Part shown: positions 41,549 to 50,052 of the stretch, in pieces
How the letters are laid out: every line of letters starts with the position of its first letter
How positions within the stretch are numbered: the stretch's first letter is position 1
From: Streptomyces sporangiiformans
GTDB lineage: Bacteria > Actinomycetota > Actinomycetes > Streptomycetales > Streptomycetaceae
Assembly: GCF_005768555.2 (NCBI RefSeq)
Contig: NZ_VCHX02000183.1
Span: forward strand, 1 to 52,211
Direction of reading: 5' to 3'
DNA: 52,211 nucleotides
The notes under the pieces: generated by a model
Databases searched by the model: none
What the model saw: only the letters and a program-made list of their open reading frames with translations
What the model was told of the DNA's origin: nothing
Position numbers and translations under genes: made by a program

Positions 41549-44344
41549 TCATCCAGAGCTGGGAGCGAGGCCAAGGTCGGCGAGCGCTGCCGCCCCGGCG
41601 GCGGCATGGCCGTCCCCGGCGAGCAGCAGCGTGCGCGCCGACTGGTAGCGGCAGCCCGCGGCGTCGAATGCCGCTGCGGCGGCGAGATGCCGCGTCAGGT
41701 CGCCGTCCAGCAGCGCCTGCGCCCGGTCCAGCTGGGCGGTGGCGACCGGGTTGCCGGCGACCAGTTTCCGGGCGGCGTCGACCCGGGCCCGGGCGTCCGG
41801 GTGCCCGGCGAGCACCGAAGCCTCAGCCCGGAGCGTCACATACCAGTGCAGCCAGATCCAGGAGACCCACTTCCACACCTGATCCGGCTCCGGTGCGACC
41901 CGCTCCAGGGCCGCGTCCGGGTTCCCGTGATGGAGCAGGACCATGGCGTCGAAGACCGCACCGTAGCCATGGCGGTGCTCCGACGCGGTGCCCGCCTGGT
42001 CGACGATCGCGAGCCAGGTTGCCCGGGCGTCGTGGTCGCCGCGCAAGCCGTGGATCATCGCGACCGACGCGGCGGCAGGGCCGAGCGAGAACGACCGCTG
42101 TCGGCCGCTCTGCTTCCACGCGTCGAGGAATCTCACGCTGCCTGTGAGTACGTCGTCGGCGTTGCCCGCGAACGCGTCCGCGATCAGGAGCCAGGACGTG
42201 GCGTGGTGTCCCACCTCGGCGAACAGCGGGTGGTCGGCGAGCTGCCGGCCCCACCGGCGGGCCTGCGGAAGGTCACCCACGCCGAGCGCGCTTCCGGCCG
42301 CCATGGCGAGGGCGTCCATCCGCTCGTGCGTACTGGCGGGGGTGTGCGGTACCGAAGCCAGGATGTCGATCCGATGCCGGGCGGCAGCCGCGGCGCCGAA
42401 GGACTCACCGGCCCAGGTCCGGGCGCCGGAGAGCGCGTCGAGGGCGGCGGACTCGGCCACCGGGTCGCCCGCCCGCCGGGCGAGTTCGACAGCCCGTTCG
42501 GCGTACTCGACCGTCTCCGGAGCGGCGTTGTCGACATCTCCCTGGACCGCGCCGAAAGCATCCGCGATCACCGCGGCCTCGGCCAGCGCGAGCGCCGCCT
42601 CGGCCGCCGGGTCGTCGTCGCCGGACAATTCTCGCGCCGCCGCGAGCACGGCGGTCACCTCGTCCACGGCTGGGATCTGTGTGAACTCACTGGAGAAGCG
42701 GTACGCGACAGTGGCGGCGGCCGCCAGGTCGCGGCCGGCGCCGGTGGTGTCGCCGGCCCGGCGGGCGGCCTCTGCGGCGGCACGGTGCAGGCGGAACATG
42801 TCGTCGCCGAGCTTGCGGCAACCGGCCACCGCGGCGGCCTCCCGCAGCGCCGCGGCGGTACCGGCGACGTCACCGGCGAGCGCGGCCGCCTGCTCGAACC
42901 GCTGCTGCGCCTCGCCGAACAGGTTGCGGGTGAAGGTGAGCTCGGCCATGGACAGGACGAGACGGCAGGCGTCCATGCGCTGCTCCGGCTGGTCGGAAGC
43001 CCAGGCGAGGGCGGCCCGGAGGTCCTCTGCCATCGCGTCGAACCGCGCGCGCCAGTCCGCGCCTTCGGCCTCCGTGAGGGCGGTCGCGCCGGCCAGGCAC
43101 CAACCCACGTGGCGAGATCGGACGTCCGTCAGCTCACCGGCGTCGGCGAGCCGCTCCGACCCGTACTGGCGGATGGTCTCCAGCGCCTGATACCGGGTGC
43201 CGGCCGCGGACGGTGTCGCGGCGAGCAGGCTCTGTTCGGCAAGCCTGCCGAGCCCGTCGGCGACCGCGGCCGGATCCAGCGGGGCGAAGGCGGCCACCGC
43301 GGTGGCCGCCTCTGCGGTGAACGGCATGACGAACACCGAAATCCGGCGCAGCAGTGCCCGATCCTGCGGATGGAGCAGGTCATGGCTCCAGTCCAGCGCC
43401 GCCCGCACCGACCGGTGTCTGTCGTCCGCGCGGGGTCCGCCGGCGAGAATCCGCAGCTGGTCGGAGAGGCCGGCTGTGAGACCGTCCAGTCCCAGCGTGG
43501 GCCACCGTGCCGCCGCCAGTTCGATCGCCAGCGCCATGCCGTCGAGCCGTTCGCAGATGGCCGTGATCCGGTCCCGTACCGCCGGGTCCGGCGGCCGACC
43601 GACCGCCGCCGCTCGTTCCATGAACAGGGTCACGGCCTCCGACTCGCCGCCGGCGGCCCAGGACAGCGGCGGAACGTCGAAGACCCACTCGTACGGCACC
43701 ATCATCCGGGCCCGGCTCGTCGCGAGCACCCGTAGCTGCGGGCAGGCCACCAGCAGCCGTTCCAGGAAAGGCGCCACCCCGTCGCGTATCTGCTCGCAGT
43801 TGTCCAACACCAGCAGCGCCTGACGGTCCGCCAGAGCGGCCAGCACCGCCTCGTCGATACCGCGCCCGGGCTGCTCGCCCACACCCACGGCCGCTGCGAC
43901 CGCCGCTCCCACCCGCCCCGGATCGGTGATCGGGGCCAGGTCGACGAACCACACCCCGTCGGCGAAGTCGTCGGCCGCCTCCGCTGCCACCGCCAGCGCG
44001 AGCCGGGTCTTCCCCACCCCGCCCGGACCGACCGCGGTCACCTGCCGGCGCGCCTTCACCGCCTCGGCCAGCTCCGCGCGCTCCCGTACCCGGCCGATGA
44101 ACGCTGTCAGCGGTGCCGGGAGGGCGGGCGCCGGGCGCGACTGCTCAGCGCGGGCGAGTTCGGCCGCGCGCCGGGAAAGCGCCCGCCGGTCCGGCTCCTG
44201 AAGCTTCCGCAGCAGTGCGGAGACGTGTGACTCGACCGTGCGTACGGAGATGAACAGTTGCGCGGAGATCTCCGCGTTACTGAGGTGCTCCCCGAGCAGC
44301 GCGAGCACTTCGGCTTCCCGAGACGAGATCACTGGAGTGGACAC
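41549..44344 (-). CDS. LuxR-family regulator with N-terminal HTH, NB-ARC-type ATPase and helical repeats
   Basis: A 931-residue regulator. A GerE/LuxR helix-turn-helix comes first (about 5-60: SSREAEVLALLGEHLSNAEI, SVRTVESHVSALLRKL). It is followed by an ATPase with Walker A VGPGGVGKTRLALAVA near residue 100, Walker B ALLVLDNCEQI, and LEATSR-type sensor VLATSRARM. The C-terminal 550 residues are alanine-rich TPR-like helices. The arrangement is that of LuxR/STAND regulators, but with the HTH at the N-terminus rather than the usual C-terminus. The GTG at 44344 lacks a ribosome site; upstream in-frame sequence shows no homology. It is divergent from the VOC gene. Confidence 0.85.
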   Translation of the reverse strand: MSTPVISSREAEVLALLGEHLSNAEISAQLFISVRTVESHVSALLRKLQEPDRRALSRRAAELARAEQSRPAPALPAPLTAFIGRVRERAELAEAVKARRQVTAVGPGGVGKTRLALAVAAEAADDFADGVWFVDLAPITDPGRVGAAVAAAVGVGEQPGRGIDEAVLAALADRQALLVLDNCEQIRDGVAPFLERLLVACPQLRVLATSRARMMVPYEWVFDVPPLSWAAGGESEAVTLFMERAAAVGRPPDPAVRDRITAICERLDGMALAIELAAARWPTLGLDGLTAGLSDQLRILAGGPRADDRHRSVRAALDWSHDLLHPQDRALLRRISVFVMPFTAEAATAVAAFAPLDPAAVADGLGRLAEQSLLAATPSAAGTRYQALETIRQYGSERLADAGELTDVRSRHVGWCLAGATALTEAEGADWRARFDAMAEDLRAALAWASDQPEQRMDACRLVLSMAELTFTRNLFGEAQQRFEQAAALAGDVAGTAAALREAAAVAGCRKLGDDMFRLHRAAAEAARRAGDTTGAGRDLAAAATVAYRFSSEFTQIPAVDEVTAVLAAARELSGDDDPAAEAALALAEAAVIADAFGAVQGDVDNAAPETVEYAERAVELARRAGDPVAESAALDALSGARTWAGESFGAAAAARHRIDILASVPHTPASTHERMDALAMAAGSALGVGDLPQARRWGRQLADHPLFAEVGHHATSWLLIADAFAGNADDVLTGSVRFLDAWKQSGRQRSFSLGPAAASVAMIHGLRGDHDARATWLAIVDQAGTASEHRHGYGAVFDAMVLLHHGNPDAALERVAPEPDQVWKWVSWIWLHWYVTLRAEASVLAGHPDARARVDAARKLVAGNPVATAQLDRAQALLDGDLTRHLAAAAAFDAAGCRYQSARTLLLAGDGHAAAGAAALADLGLAPSSG

Positions 44345-44490
44345 CGGGTCATTATCCGTGGCGGATCCGTGGTGGTTTCCGTGGCCGGCACGGAGGTGGA
44401 CCGTACGCCGGCCGGGAGAGGCTGTGACCAAGCGATCAAGCCCGGCAGGACACTCCGGGTCGATCGTGACCCACGACCACAGGAGTGACC

Positions 44491-44832
44491 ATGACCGGTT
44501 CGTCCACACAGGGGTTCAGGACCGTGCTGCATCCCGTGTCCGACCTGGTGAAGGCCAAGCGGATCGACAAGACCTACTACGTCGGCTTCGAAGCCCAGGG
44601 CCGGCACATCGGGCTGCTGCCGGGCGGTGGACCCCCGGGCCTGACCTCCTCGCCGGCCTACTGGCGCGTGCCGGACATCGAGGCGAGGCCGGCCGAGCTG
44701 ACCGCCACGGGCGCCACCGGTGCCATTGGTGCCACGGTGAAGGAACCCGCGCACGATGTCGGTGGCGGCCGCCTGTTGACCACCGTCACCGATCCCGACG
44801 GCACCGTCCTCGGCCTGCCGCAGGTCCGATGA
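44491..44832 (+). CDS. VOC (glyoxalase/bleomycin-resistance) family protein, shortened
   Basis: A 113-residue single-domain VOC protein: FRTVLHPVSDLVKAKRIDKT, YYVGFEAQGRHIGLLPGGG, AYWRVPDIEA, ending TTVTDPDGTVLGLPQVR. In relatives about 15 residues (the first helix, LYxxLLGxxP type) lie between DLxKAK and YYVGFE; here RIDKT stands instead, so the first beta-alpha unit is clipped. A small GATGAIGAT expansion sits in the second half. AGGAG lies 5 bp before the ATG. It overlaps the next gene by 4 bp. Confidence 0.75.
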   Translation: MTGSSTQGFRTVLHPVSDLVKAKRIDKTYYVGFEAQGRHIGLLPGGGPPGLTSSPAYWRVPDIEARPAELTATGATGAIGATVKEPAHDVGGGRLLTTVTDPDGTVLGLPQVR

Positions 44833-45281
44833 GCGCCGGCCCCCGCTCCCGCGCTCAGCGTCGCCTCGACACCGAGCACCGGCTCACCCATGACGTCGAT
44901 GTCTGGGTGGCCAGTGCCTCGGCGGACGGCGCGCCGTATCTGGTGCCGCTGTCCTTCGACTGGGACGGCGAGACGCTGTTGGTGGCCACCCCGGCCGACA
45001 GCCCGACCGGCAGGAACCTGGCCGCCACCCGGACCACTCGGCTGGGGCTGGGCCACACCCGCGACGTGTCCATGATCGAGGGGGAGGTCGAGGTCCTCGA
45101 GATCGACGCACTCCAGCAGCAGCGGGGCGACCGGTTCGCCGCACGCACCGGCTTCGACCCGCGCGCGTCGGCCACGCCGTACCACTGGTTCCGTATCACC
45201 CCGCGCCGCATCCAGACCTGGCGCGAGGCGAACGAGTTGCCGGGACGCGAGCTCATGTGCGACGGCCGCTGGCTCGGCTGA
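44829..45281 (+). CDS. Pyridoxamine 5'-phosphate oxidase-like FMN-binding protein
   Basis: A 150-residue split-barrel protein: VDVWVASASADGAPYLVPLS, then LLVATPADSPTGRNLAATRT and TRLGLGHTRDVSMIEGEVEV, ending with PYHWFRITPRRIQTWREANE. This is the streptomycete PNPOx-like group that binds FMN or F420. It is translationally coupled to the VOC gene (ATGA overlap). Confidence 0.82.
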   Translation: MSAGPRSRAQRRLDTEHRLTHDVDVWVASASADGAPYLVPLSFDWDGETLLVATPADSPTGRNLAATRTTRLGLGHTRDVSMIEGEVEVLEIDALQQQRGDRFAARTGFDPRASATPYHWFRITPRRIQTWREANELPGRELMCDGRWLG

Positions 45282-45364
45282 CCGCCACCGACCGCCACCG
45301 ACCGCCGCAGAACTCCCGTGCCCCACAGGCCCTGCCGAAATATTCTGAGGAAAGGAAACCTGCC

Positions 45365-45841
45365 ATGACGAAGGTGCAGAAGTCCGCCCTGAGCACTGCC
45401 ACGGCCGACAAGAAGTTCGACGGGTTCACGGCCGAGGAACGCGACGCGATGAAGGAACATGCCCAGGAGCTAAAGGCGTCCGCGCGCCGCAGCCCGCGCA
45501 GGGCCAAGGCGGACGGGGAGAAAGACGTGCTCGCGAAGATCGCCGAGATGACGGACGCGGACCGCGTCCTCGCCGAGCGGCTCCACGAGATCGTCAAGTC
45601 CGCAGCGCCGGACCTCTCGCCGAAGCTCTGGTACGGAATGCCCGCGTACGCCAGGGACGGCAAGGTCGTCTGCTTCTTCCAGAGCGCACAGAAGTTCAAG
45701 ACCAGGTACGCCACGCTCGGATTCAGCGACCAGGCGAAGCTCGACGAAGGCACCATGTGGCCCACTACCTACGCCCTGACGGAGCTGACCGCCGACGCTG
45801 AGGCACGGATCGTCGAGCTCATCGGGAAAGCGGCGAGCTGA
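45365..45841 (+). CDS. DUF1801 family protein
   Basis: A 158-residue protein. The N-terminal 60 residues are charged and lysine-rich (FTAEERDAMKEHAQELKASA, RRSPRRAKADGEKD). The DUF1801/YdhG-like domain follows with SPKLWYGMPAYARDGKVVCF, FQSAQKFKTRYATLGFSD and ADAEARIVELIGKA. Members resemble frataxin-fold iron chaperones in shape, but their role is not known. AAAGGAAA precedes the ATG. Confidence 0.82.
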   Translation: MTKVQKSALSTATADKKFDGFTAEERDAMKEHAQELKASARRSPRRAKADGEKDVLAKIAEMTDADRVLAERLHEIVKSAAPDLSPKLWYGMPAYARDGKVVCFFQSAQKFKTRYATLGFSDQAKLDEGTMWPTTYALTELTADAEARIVELIGKAAS

Positions 45842-46078
45842 GACCGCGTCCTCATCAGTGGAGGACCAACCCGTTCGGTCTTGACCAGCGTGACACCGAC
45901 CGGAGCCACACCCCGCCTGGTCCGGCTCACCACCGGTCCTGATCAGTACGCCGGTGTCCCCTGGAGGGCTCCACGGGACACCCGCGTGGGCGCCGACCTT
46001 TGCCCGGCGTCGGCTGAGAGGGCGCACAGGGAATTTCGTTCGCTGTTCCGCGTCATGGCTTCTAGCCTGCGTCGGGTG

Positions 46079-46570
46079 ATGACAGCTGAAGACGTGTTGT
46101 CCGTCCTGACCGTGCTGCGACAAGCCAAGGTGGACATTTGGATTGGTGGGGGCTGGGGGATCGATGCTCTGGTCGGTGAGCAGACTCGAGACCATCGCGA
46201 CCTGGACCTGATGCACCGGCAGGATCAGGAAGCCGCCGTGACGGCGGCTCTCTACGACGACGGTTTTACGGAGAGTCTCAACTGGCGGCCGATCCGGTTC
46301 GTCGTCACCGCCCCGGACAGACGGGAGATCGACCTGCATCCGCTGGTCTTCGCCGAGGACGGTTCCGCAGAACAGGCATCACCCCAACCAGAGCACCCGT
46401 TCACCTATCCCTCCTCGTGCTTTGTTACCGGCACCATCAAGGGAGCGACGGTTCCGTGTCTGTCCGCCGAGCAGCAGGTCTACTTCCACCAGGGCTACCA
46501 GCCGTTGGAACATGACCGGCATGACATGGCCCAACTCCGCCGTGTCTTCGGGATCGCCACCCACTTTTGA
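46079..46570 (+). CDS. Aminoglycoside/lincosamide nucleotidyltransferase-like protein
   Basis: A 163-residue protein with the nucleotidyltransferase core IWIGGGWGIDALVGEQ followed by TRDHRDLDLMHRQDQE, where GG-W-x-DAL and the DLDL pair supply the metal-binding acidic residues. It ends with KGATVPCLSAEQQVYFHQGY and HDMAQLRRVFG. The layout fits the LinA/ANT(2'')-like group; small relatives in Streptomyces are of unknown substrate and are not proven resistance genes. Starts at 46079 or 46055 are both possible; no good ribosome site is seen. GC content is lower than in the neighbouring genes. Confidence 0.78.
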   Translation: MTAEDVLSVLTVLRQAKVDIWIGGGWGIDALVGEQTRDHRDLDLMHRQDQEAAVTAALYDDGFTESLNWRPIRFVVTAPDRREIDLHPLVFAEDGSAEQASPQPEHPFTYPSSCFVTGTIKGATVPCLSAEQQVYFHQGYQPLEHDRHDMAQLRRVFGIATHF

Positions 46571-46637
46571 TCCATAGCAGAACACCGAGCCTCGGATCGT
46601 TGAGGTTCGATCACAAGAGGGTGATGGCTACCGATCA

Positions 46638-46858
46638 TCACTCCCAGCAGTGGTCTCCTGTCGCGCCGTCGGACAGCTCCCGGATGATGTCCAAGTGCCC
46701 CGCGTGCCGGATCGTCTCCTCCAGCACATGGATCATGGCCCAGCGCAGCGAGATGGTGGCGCCGTCGAAGAAGGCGAAGGCTGTGCCGACGTCGTCCAGG
46801 AACGAGGCGCAGAACCAGCCGAGTTCGACACCACCAAGATGCTTGACTAGACCAGATC
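46638..46858 (-). pseudogene. DinB/DUF664 C-terminal remnant
   Basis: About 70 codons on the minus strand read GLVKHLGGVELGWFCASFLD, DVGTAFAFFDGATISLRWAM and IHVLEETIRHAGHLDIIREL, ending DGATGDHCWE. This is the DinB (DUF664) fold, but the first helix is missing and about 60 residues between GWFCASFLDD and ATISLRW have been deleted. A stop lies directly upstream of the matching part. Intact members are mycothiol- or bacillithiol-linked S-transferases or metalloenzymes. Confidence 0.6.
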
Positions 46859-46996
46859 ATGCGAACAGGGAGAAGCAACAGACCATCAAAGCGCCCTCAT
46901 AAGAGGTGGCCACGTTTATCCGTCCGAGGCCGGGACGTTCCTGTGTAAGCCGACACCTCCGCCGAAGCAGGCGTGCCTTGTCACTATTGGCCGCTC

Positions 46997-47013
46997 ATTA
47001 CCCCCGGGGTAAT
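46997..47013. promoter_or_regulatory. 17-bp perfect palindrome upstream of the SnoaL-like gene
   Basis: ATTACCCCCGGGGTAAT is a perfect dyad (8-bp arms around one base), about 95 bp before the start at 47100. It has the size and AT-edged form of a TetR- or MerR-type operator and is unrelated to the GGGNC-N4-GNCCC boxes. No regulator gene is adjacent. Confidence 0.55.
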
Positions 47014-47099
47014 CGACCGCTCTCCCCTCCCCCCGGCAGGATCAAGCACATCGATGGGAACCCCCGCCGGGATCCGGCCGCAGCTTCGAGGAGAGCGCC

Positions 47100-47558
47100 A
47101 TGTCCGTCAAGTCCACCGCCGCCACAGCGAGTTCAGTCACCACCGCTGGTTCCGTCGCCGAGGCCACCCGGGCCGTCGTGCAGGAGTTCGTTGCCGCCCG
47201 GCTGGCCGGGGACACTGGGCGGCTCGTCGCGCTCTTCGCCGACGAGGTCGACTGGCTGCTCGCCGAAAACCCCGCCGTCCCGTGGATCCGCCCGCGGTCC
47301 ACCGCTGCCGAATGCGCCGCCCAGTCCGCGGAGTTGACGGAGCACACCGTGCCCGAGGACGCGCGCGCCTCCGTCGACACCTTCCTCGTCGACGGCACCG
47401 ACGCCGTCCTGATGGGGCACCTGTCGGGGACCGTACGCGCGACGGGAAAGGCCTTCGAGGGCCCGTTCGCGTTGCACCTCACCGTCGAGGACGGCCGGAT
47501 CACCCGGCACCACCTCTACGAGAACAGCCTGTCGATCGCCGAGGCCTGCGCCCCTTGA
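47100..47558 (+). CDS. SnoaL-like / NTF2-fold protein
   Basis: A 152-residue protein with a Ser/Thr/Ala-rich first 20 residues, then an NTF2-like cone fold: VVQEFVAARLAGDTGRLVAL, FADEVDWLLAENPAVPWIRP and a C-terminal ALHLTVEDGRITRHHLYENS. SnoaL-like proteins include polyketide cyclases, isomerases and many stand-alone proteins of unknown role. GAGGAG lies 6 bp before the ATG. A perfect 17-bp palindrome upstream suggests dedicated regulation. Confidence 0.8.
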   Translation: MSVKSTAATASSVTTAGSVAEATRAVVQEFVAARLAGDTGRLVALFADEVDWLLAENPAVPWIRPRSTAAECAAQSAELTEHTVPEDARASVDTFLVDGTDAVLMGHLSGTVRATGKAFEGPFALHLTVEDGRITRHHLYENSLSIAEACAP

Positions 47559-47725
47559 GGGCGCGGGCGGCCTGGCCCCCGGCAGTGCGCGGATGATGCA
47601 CCCAGGAGGGTGAACCCGTGCACCTCGTCCGGGAGAAACGCTGAGCTGGTGTCAGATGATCACCGATGCTGCCTGTGTCCGAGCCTTCCGGCGTCGGATC
47701 TCACCCTCACAAGGAGAAGAAGTCC

Positions 47726-48010
47726 ATGAGCGTCCGCCGCTTCCTGCCCACCGTCCTCGCCGCCGTGGCCGTCAGCAGTGCCCTTGCGCTGGTCCCGGGC
47801 GCAACGGCAACCGCGGCCGCCAACCCCTGTGGGTTCTACGAGACGGGCAGCGACGCGTACTACAACCACTGCACGGGCGACGGCTCGCGCGTCGTCATCG
47901 AGGTGGAGGTGTGGGGCCCGAACTACGAGAGGTGCGTGGGTCCCGGTGTTTCCTGGCTCGGCTCGGCCAGCAAGATCGACGGTGCGCACTACGTCGGGCG
48001 GACCTGCTGA
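47726..48010 (+). CDS. Small secreted cysteine-containing protein
   Basis: A 94-residue protein with a Sec signal peptide (MSVRRFLPTVLAAVAVSSAL, cleavage near ATAAA-N) and a mature part of about 60 residues containing four cysteines (NPCGFY, NHCTGDGSRVV, YERCVGPG, VGRTC), probably forming two disulfides. It resembles the DUF6355 group of small secreted actinobacterial proteins. AAGGAG lies 9 bp before the ATG. Role unknown. Confidence 0.72.
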   Translation: MSVRRFLPTVLAAVAVSSALALVPGATATAAANPCGFYETGSDAYYNHCTGDGSRVVIEVEVWGPNYERCVGPGVSWLGSASKIDGAHYVGRTC

Positions 48011-48031
48011 CCCCTCTCGTACGCGACGCGG

Positions 48032-48059
48032 GCCGGCCCTGAGGTTGTCAGGGGTCGGC
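48032..48059 (+). terminator. Hairpin terminator after the small secreted protein
   Basis: GCCGGCCCTGA (48032-48042) and TCAGGGGTCGGC (48048-48059) form an imperfect stem around GGTTG, 22 bp after the stop codon. There is no T-tract. Confidence 0.5.
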
Positions 48060-48441
48060 GTCGGACGCCGGGAACATTCAGGGCCTTCGACGGCGTCCTG
48101 GTCGGCCCCTCCCCCACCGCTGTCGAACTGCTGCTCATACGCATAGACAGGGTCAGCCGCGCATCGGACAGCGCACCGAGACCACGTTGCCGCCTCGAAG
48201 GTGAGGACGAAGGGCGACCTCGGCGCCTCCGGCGACGCGGCAGCGTTCTTCACCCGCCAGGGCCGCGGCGTGCCGCGGCCCTGAATCGCGCGGAGGTGCG
48301 CAGCGCAATCGGTTCGCGGAGCCGCTGTTGAAGGGGGTACCCAGCTTCGCGTCCGGCAGATCCTTGCGAGCAACAGCAGTGAACTCACCACACGCAGTTA
48401 AACAATTACCCTATGCGATAATCTCCGAAAGGAGCCTCCGG
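48060..48441. other. Intergenic region before a secreted-protein gene
   Basis: About 380 bp without a recognisable gene. The last 50 bp are unusually AT-rich for this genome (CAGTTAAACAATTACCC, then GATAAT at 48417-48422), consistent with a promoter for the gene at 48442. I could not place a convincing -35 box. Confidence 0.35.
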
Positions 48442-48804
48442 ATGCGTCTGTTCCGCATTACGCTGGCCCCCGTTCTCGGCGCCGCCGGACTCGCTGTCGC
48501 CGGTCTGCTCACCGCTCCTGCCCACGCCGCCGGCCCGGCCACATCCCTCGCCGCTGCGCCCGCAGACCTGCCCACGTACATCTGCCGACGTGACCTTCCC
48601 AGGCCCCCCGTCTATCCGCCGATCATTTTTGGAAGCGACTGCCAGGCCGGCAATGGCGCCCCAACCGAGGGCGTAGTCTCCGAACGCGTCAGGATCATCG
48701 TCCCCTGGGAGCGGCCGTGGATCTGCGAGCACGCCACCGCCATCCCTGAAGACGAAGACGGCGGGGCAAGGGTCATCGGGCACGACTGCTTCCCCGAGTT
48801 CTGA
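48442..48804 (+). CDS. Small secreted protein
   Basis: A 120-residue protein with a Sec signal peptide (MRLFRITLAPVLGAAGLAVA, cleavage after PAHA) and a mature domain of about 90 residues with four cysteines (TYICRRD, GSDCQAG, PWICEHA, GHDCFPEF). AAAGGAG lies 7 bp before the ATG. No family recognised. The pair of small secreted proteins (this and 47726) have similar size and cysteine number but no obvious sequence likeness. Confidence 0.72.
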   Translation: MRLFRITLAPVLGAAGLAVAGLLTAPAHAAGPATSLAAAPADLPTYICRRDLPRPPVYPPIIFGSDCQAGNGAPTEGVVSERVRIIVPWERPWICEHATAIPEDEDGGARVIGHDCFPEF

Positions 48805-48813
48805 CCACGGTCC

Positions 48814-49323
48814 GTGCCCGTTCACGGCCGGGGGCGCGCCTCGTACGGGATCACCGCTTTGTACCGCATCCGGTCGCTCGTGTCGTCACTGTGCCTGTCT
48901 GAGCGCGACGGCGATGAGGCGGGCTACGTGTACCAGGCCGATTGCGGCAGCAGCCCGACCTACGCCCTGGAGGAGCAGAGGGAAGGGGTGTACCGGATCC
49001 GTTCCCTGCACCCGGTCTTCGGCTACGGCTGCCTGAGCGTGGACAACGGCAGTACCAAGAAGGGCGCCCGGATGATGGACGACTACTGCGGTCACCGAGG
49101 CAACTCCGAACGCTTCCGTCTGAAGCCGGCCGGAGCCGACGATTGTCGCCTCCTGCAGCTGCACACCAACGTCTGCGTCTCGGTGCCCGGCGGCTCCAAG
49201 GACAAATGGGCCCCTGTGCTCCAGCTTCCCTGCGGTTCCGGCGACGCGGGCCAGGTCTTCCGCTTGAAGCGGTGCCCTCGCCGAGCTCGGTACCCACCAT
49301 TACCAGCAACGAGCAACAACTAG
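48814..49323 (+). pseudogene. Ricin-type beta-trefoil lectin domain fragment
   Basis: An open frame of 169 codons is almost entirely one beta-trefoil: ALYRIRSLVSSLCLSERDGD, VYRIRSLHPVFGYGCLSVDN and CRLLQLHTNVCVSVPGGSKD with QLPCGSGDAGQVFRL, three repeats. In Streptomyces such trefoils end longer proteins, often helix-turn-helix regulators or secreted hydrolases. Here there is no signal peptide, no N-terminal domain and no ribosome site at the GTG at 48814, only 9 bp after the previous stop. It is most likely the surviving C-terminus of a longer gene. Confidence 0.55.
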
Positions 49324-49417
49324 GCGACGGCTCCGGAGGCCCTCTGACTCTCTCGATTTCTGTACAGCAGCCCAGGTCGGAGGCCAACTAGGGCCTTGCC
49401 GTAGGCAGAATGGGGCC

Positions 49418-49947
49418 ATGGATGCTGGACTCACCGCACTGCTCGGCGCCGCCGTAGGGTCACTCGCCACCCTCGGCTCCGCGATGGTCACCGGGCGCAC
49501 GGCGGCGCGCTCGCAGTTCGGCCAGTGGCGCCGGCAGCATCGCCGGGACCCTACGCGAACTACCTGGGCGCGGTGTACGACCGCGATGTCGCCCTGGACG
49601 CCGTGCGCGACGCGCTGCGGGCGGACCGGCCGGACCTGCGGGAGGTCGACGAGAAGATGGAGCACTTCGCCGCCCAGGTCCGCGGCGTTCACCGGGCCGC
49701 CGAGTTCGTCATCCTCGAAGGCCCGCCGTCCGTGGTGGAGGCGCTCTACCGTGTGGTCCACGCGGCCGACGACCTCGCCGAGGTCATGCGGCGCATGGTG
49801 CGTGATGCCCACGCGGGTGACACCTCCCACAAGGTCGCGGACACCGCGCTCGCCGCTGAGCGGGAGCATCTGTTGTACCAGGCAGTGAAGGGCCTCCGCG
49901 CGGCGGCGGCCGACGTCCTCGGCGACAGCCGGATACGCGTCTACTAG
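49418..49947 (+). pseudogene. Membrane-anchored helical protein with a frameshift
   Basis: The ATG at 49418 opens MDAGLTALLGAAVGSLATLG, a membrane anchor followed by GRTAARSQFGQWRRQHRRD. Near 49547 the frame slips by one base; the other phase continues PYANYLGAVYDRDVALDAVR and 120 more residues of helical protein to a TAG at 49945. Joined, the two parts give about 175 residues with the plan of the proteins at 28756-29319 and 39271-39735. A sequencing error is as likely as a real mutation. Confidence 0.6.
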
Positions 49948-50003
49948 TGACTCGGGCCCAACCGGCAGGCTGCCACGGTTGCCGCCCACCTGGGCCTTTT
50001 CCA

Positions 50004-50052
50004 TGGAGCGGGTGACGAGAATCGAACTCGCGCTCTCAGCTTGGGAAGCTGC
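50004..50052 (-). other. 3' half of tRNA-Gly(CCC); probable attachment-site scar
   Basis: Read on the minus strand, CAGCTTCCCAAGCTGAGAGC followed by GCGAGTTCGATTCTCGTCAC and CCGCTCCA is the anticodon arm (anticodon CCC), variable loop, T arm, 3' acceptor strand and CCA of a tRNA-Gly. The 5' half is absent: no GCGGGTG acceptor partner or D arm lies upstream. A tRNA cut exactly at the anticodon arm is the usual scar of a tyrosine-recombinase element that integrates in tRNA 3' ends. It is not a functional tRNA. Confidence 0.75.
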
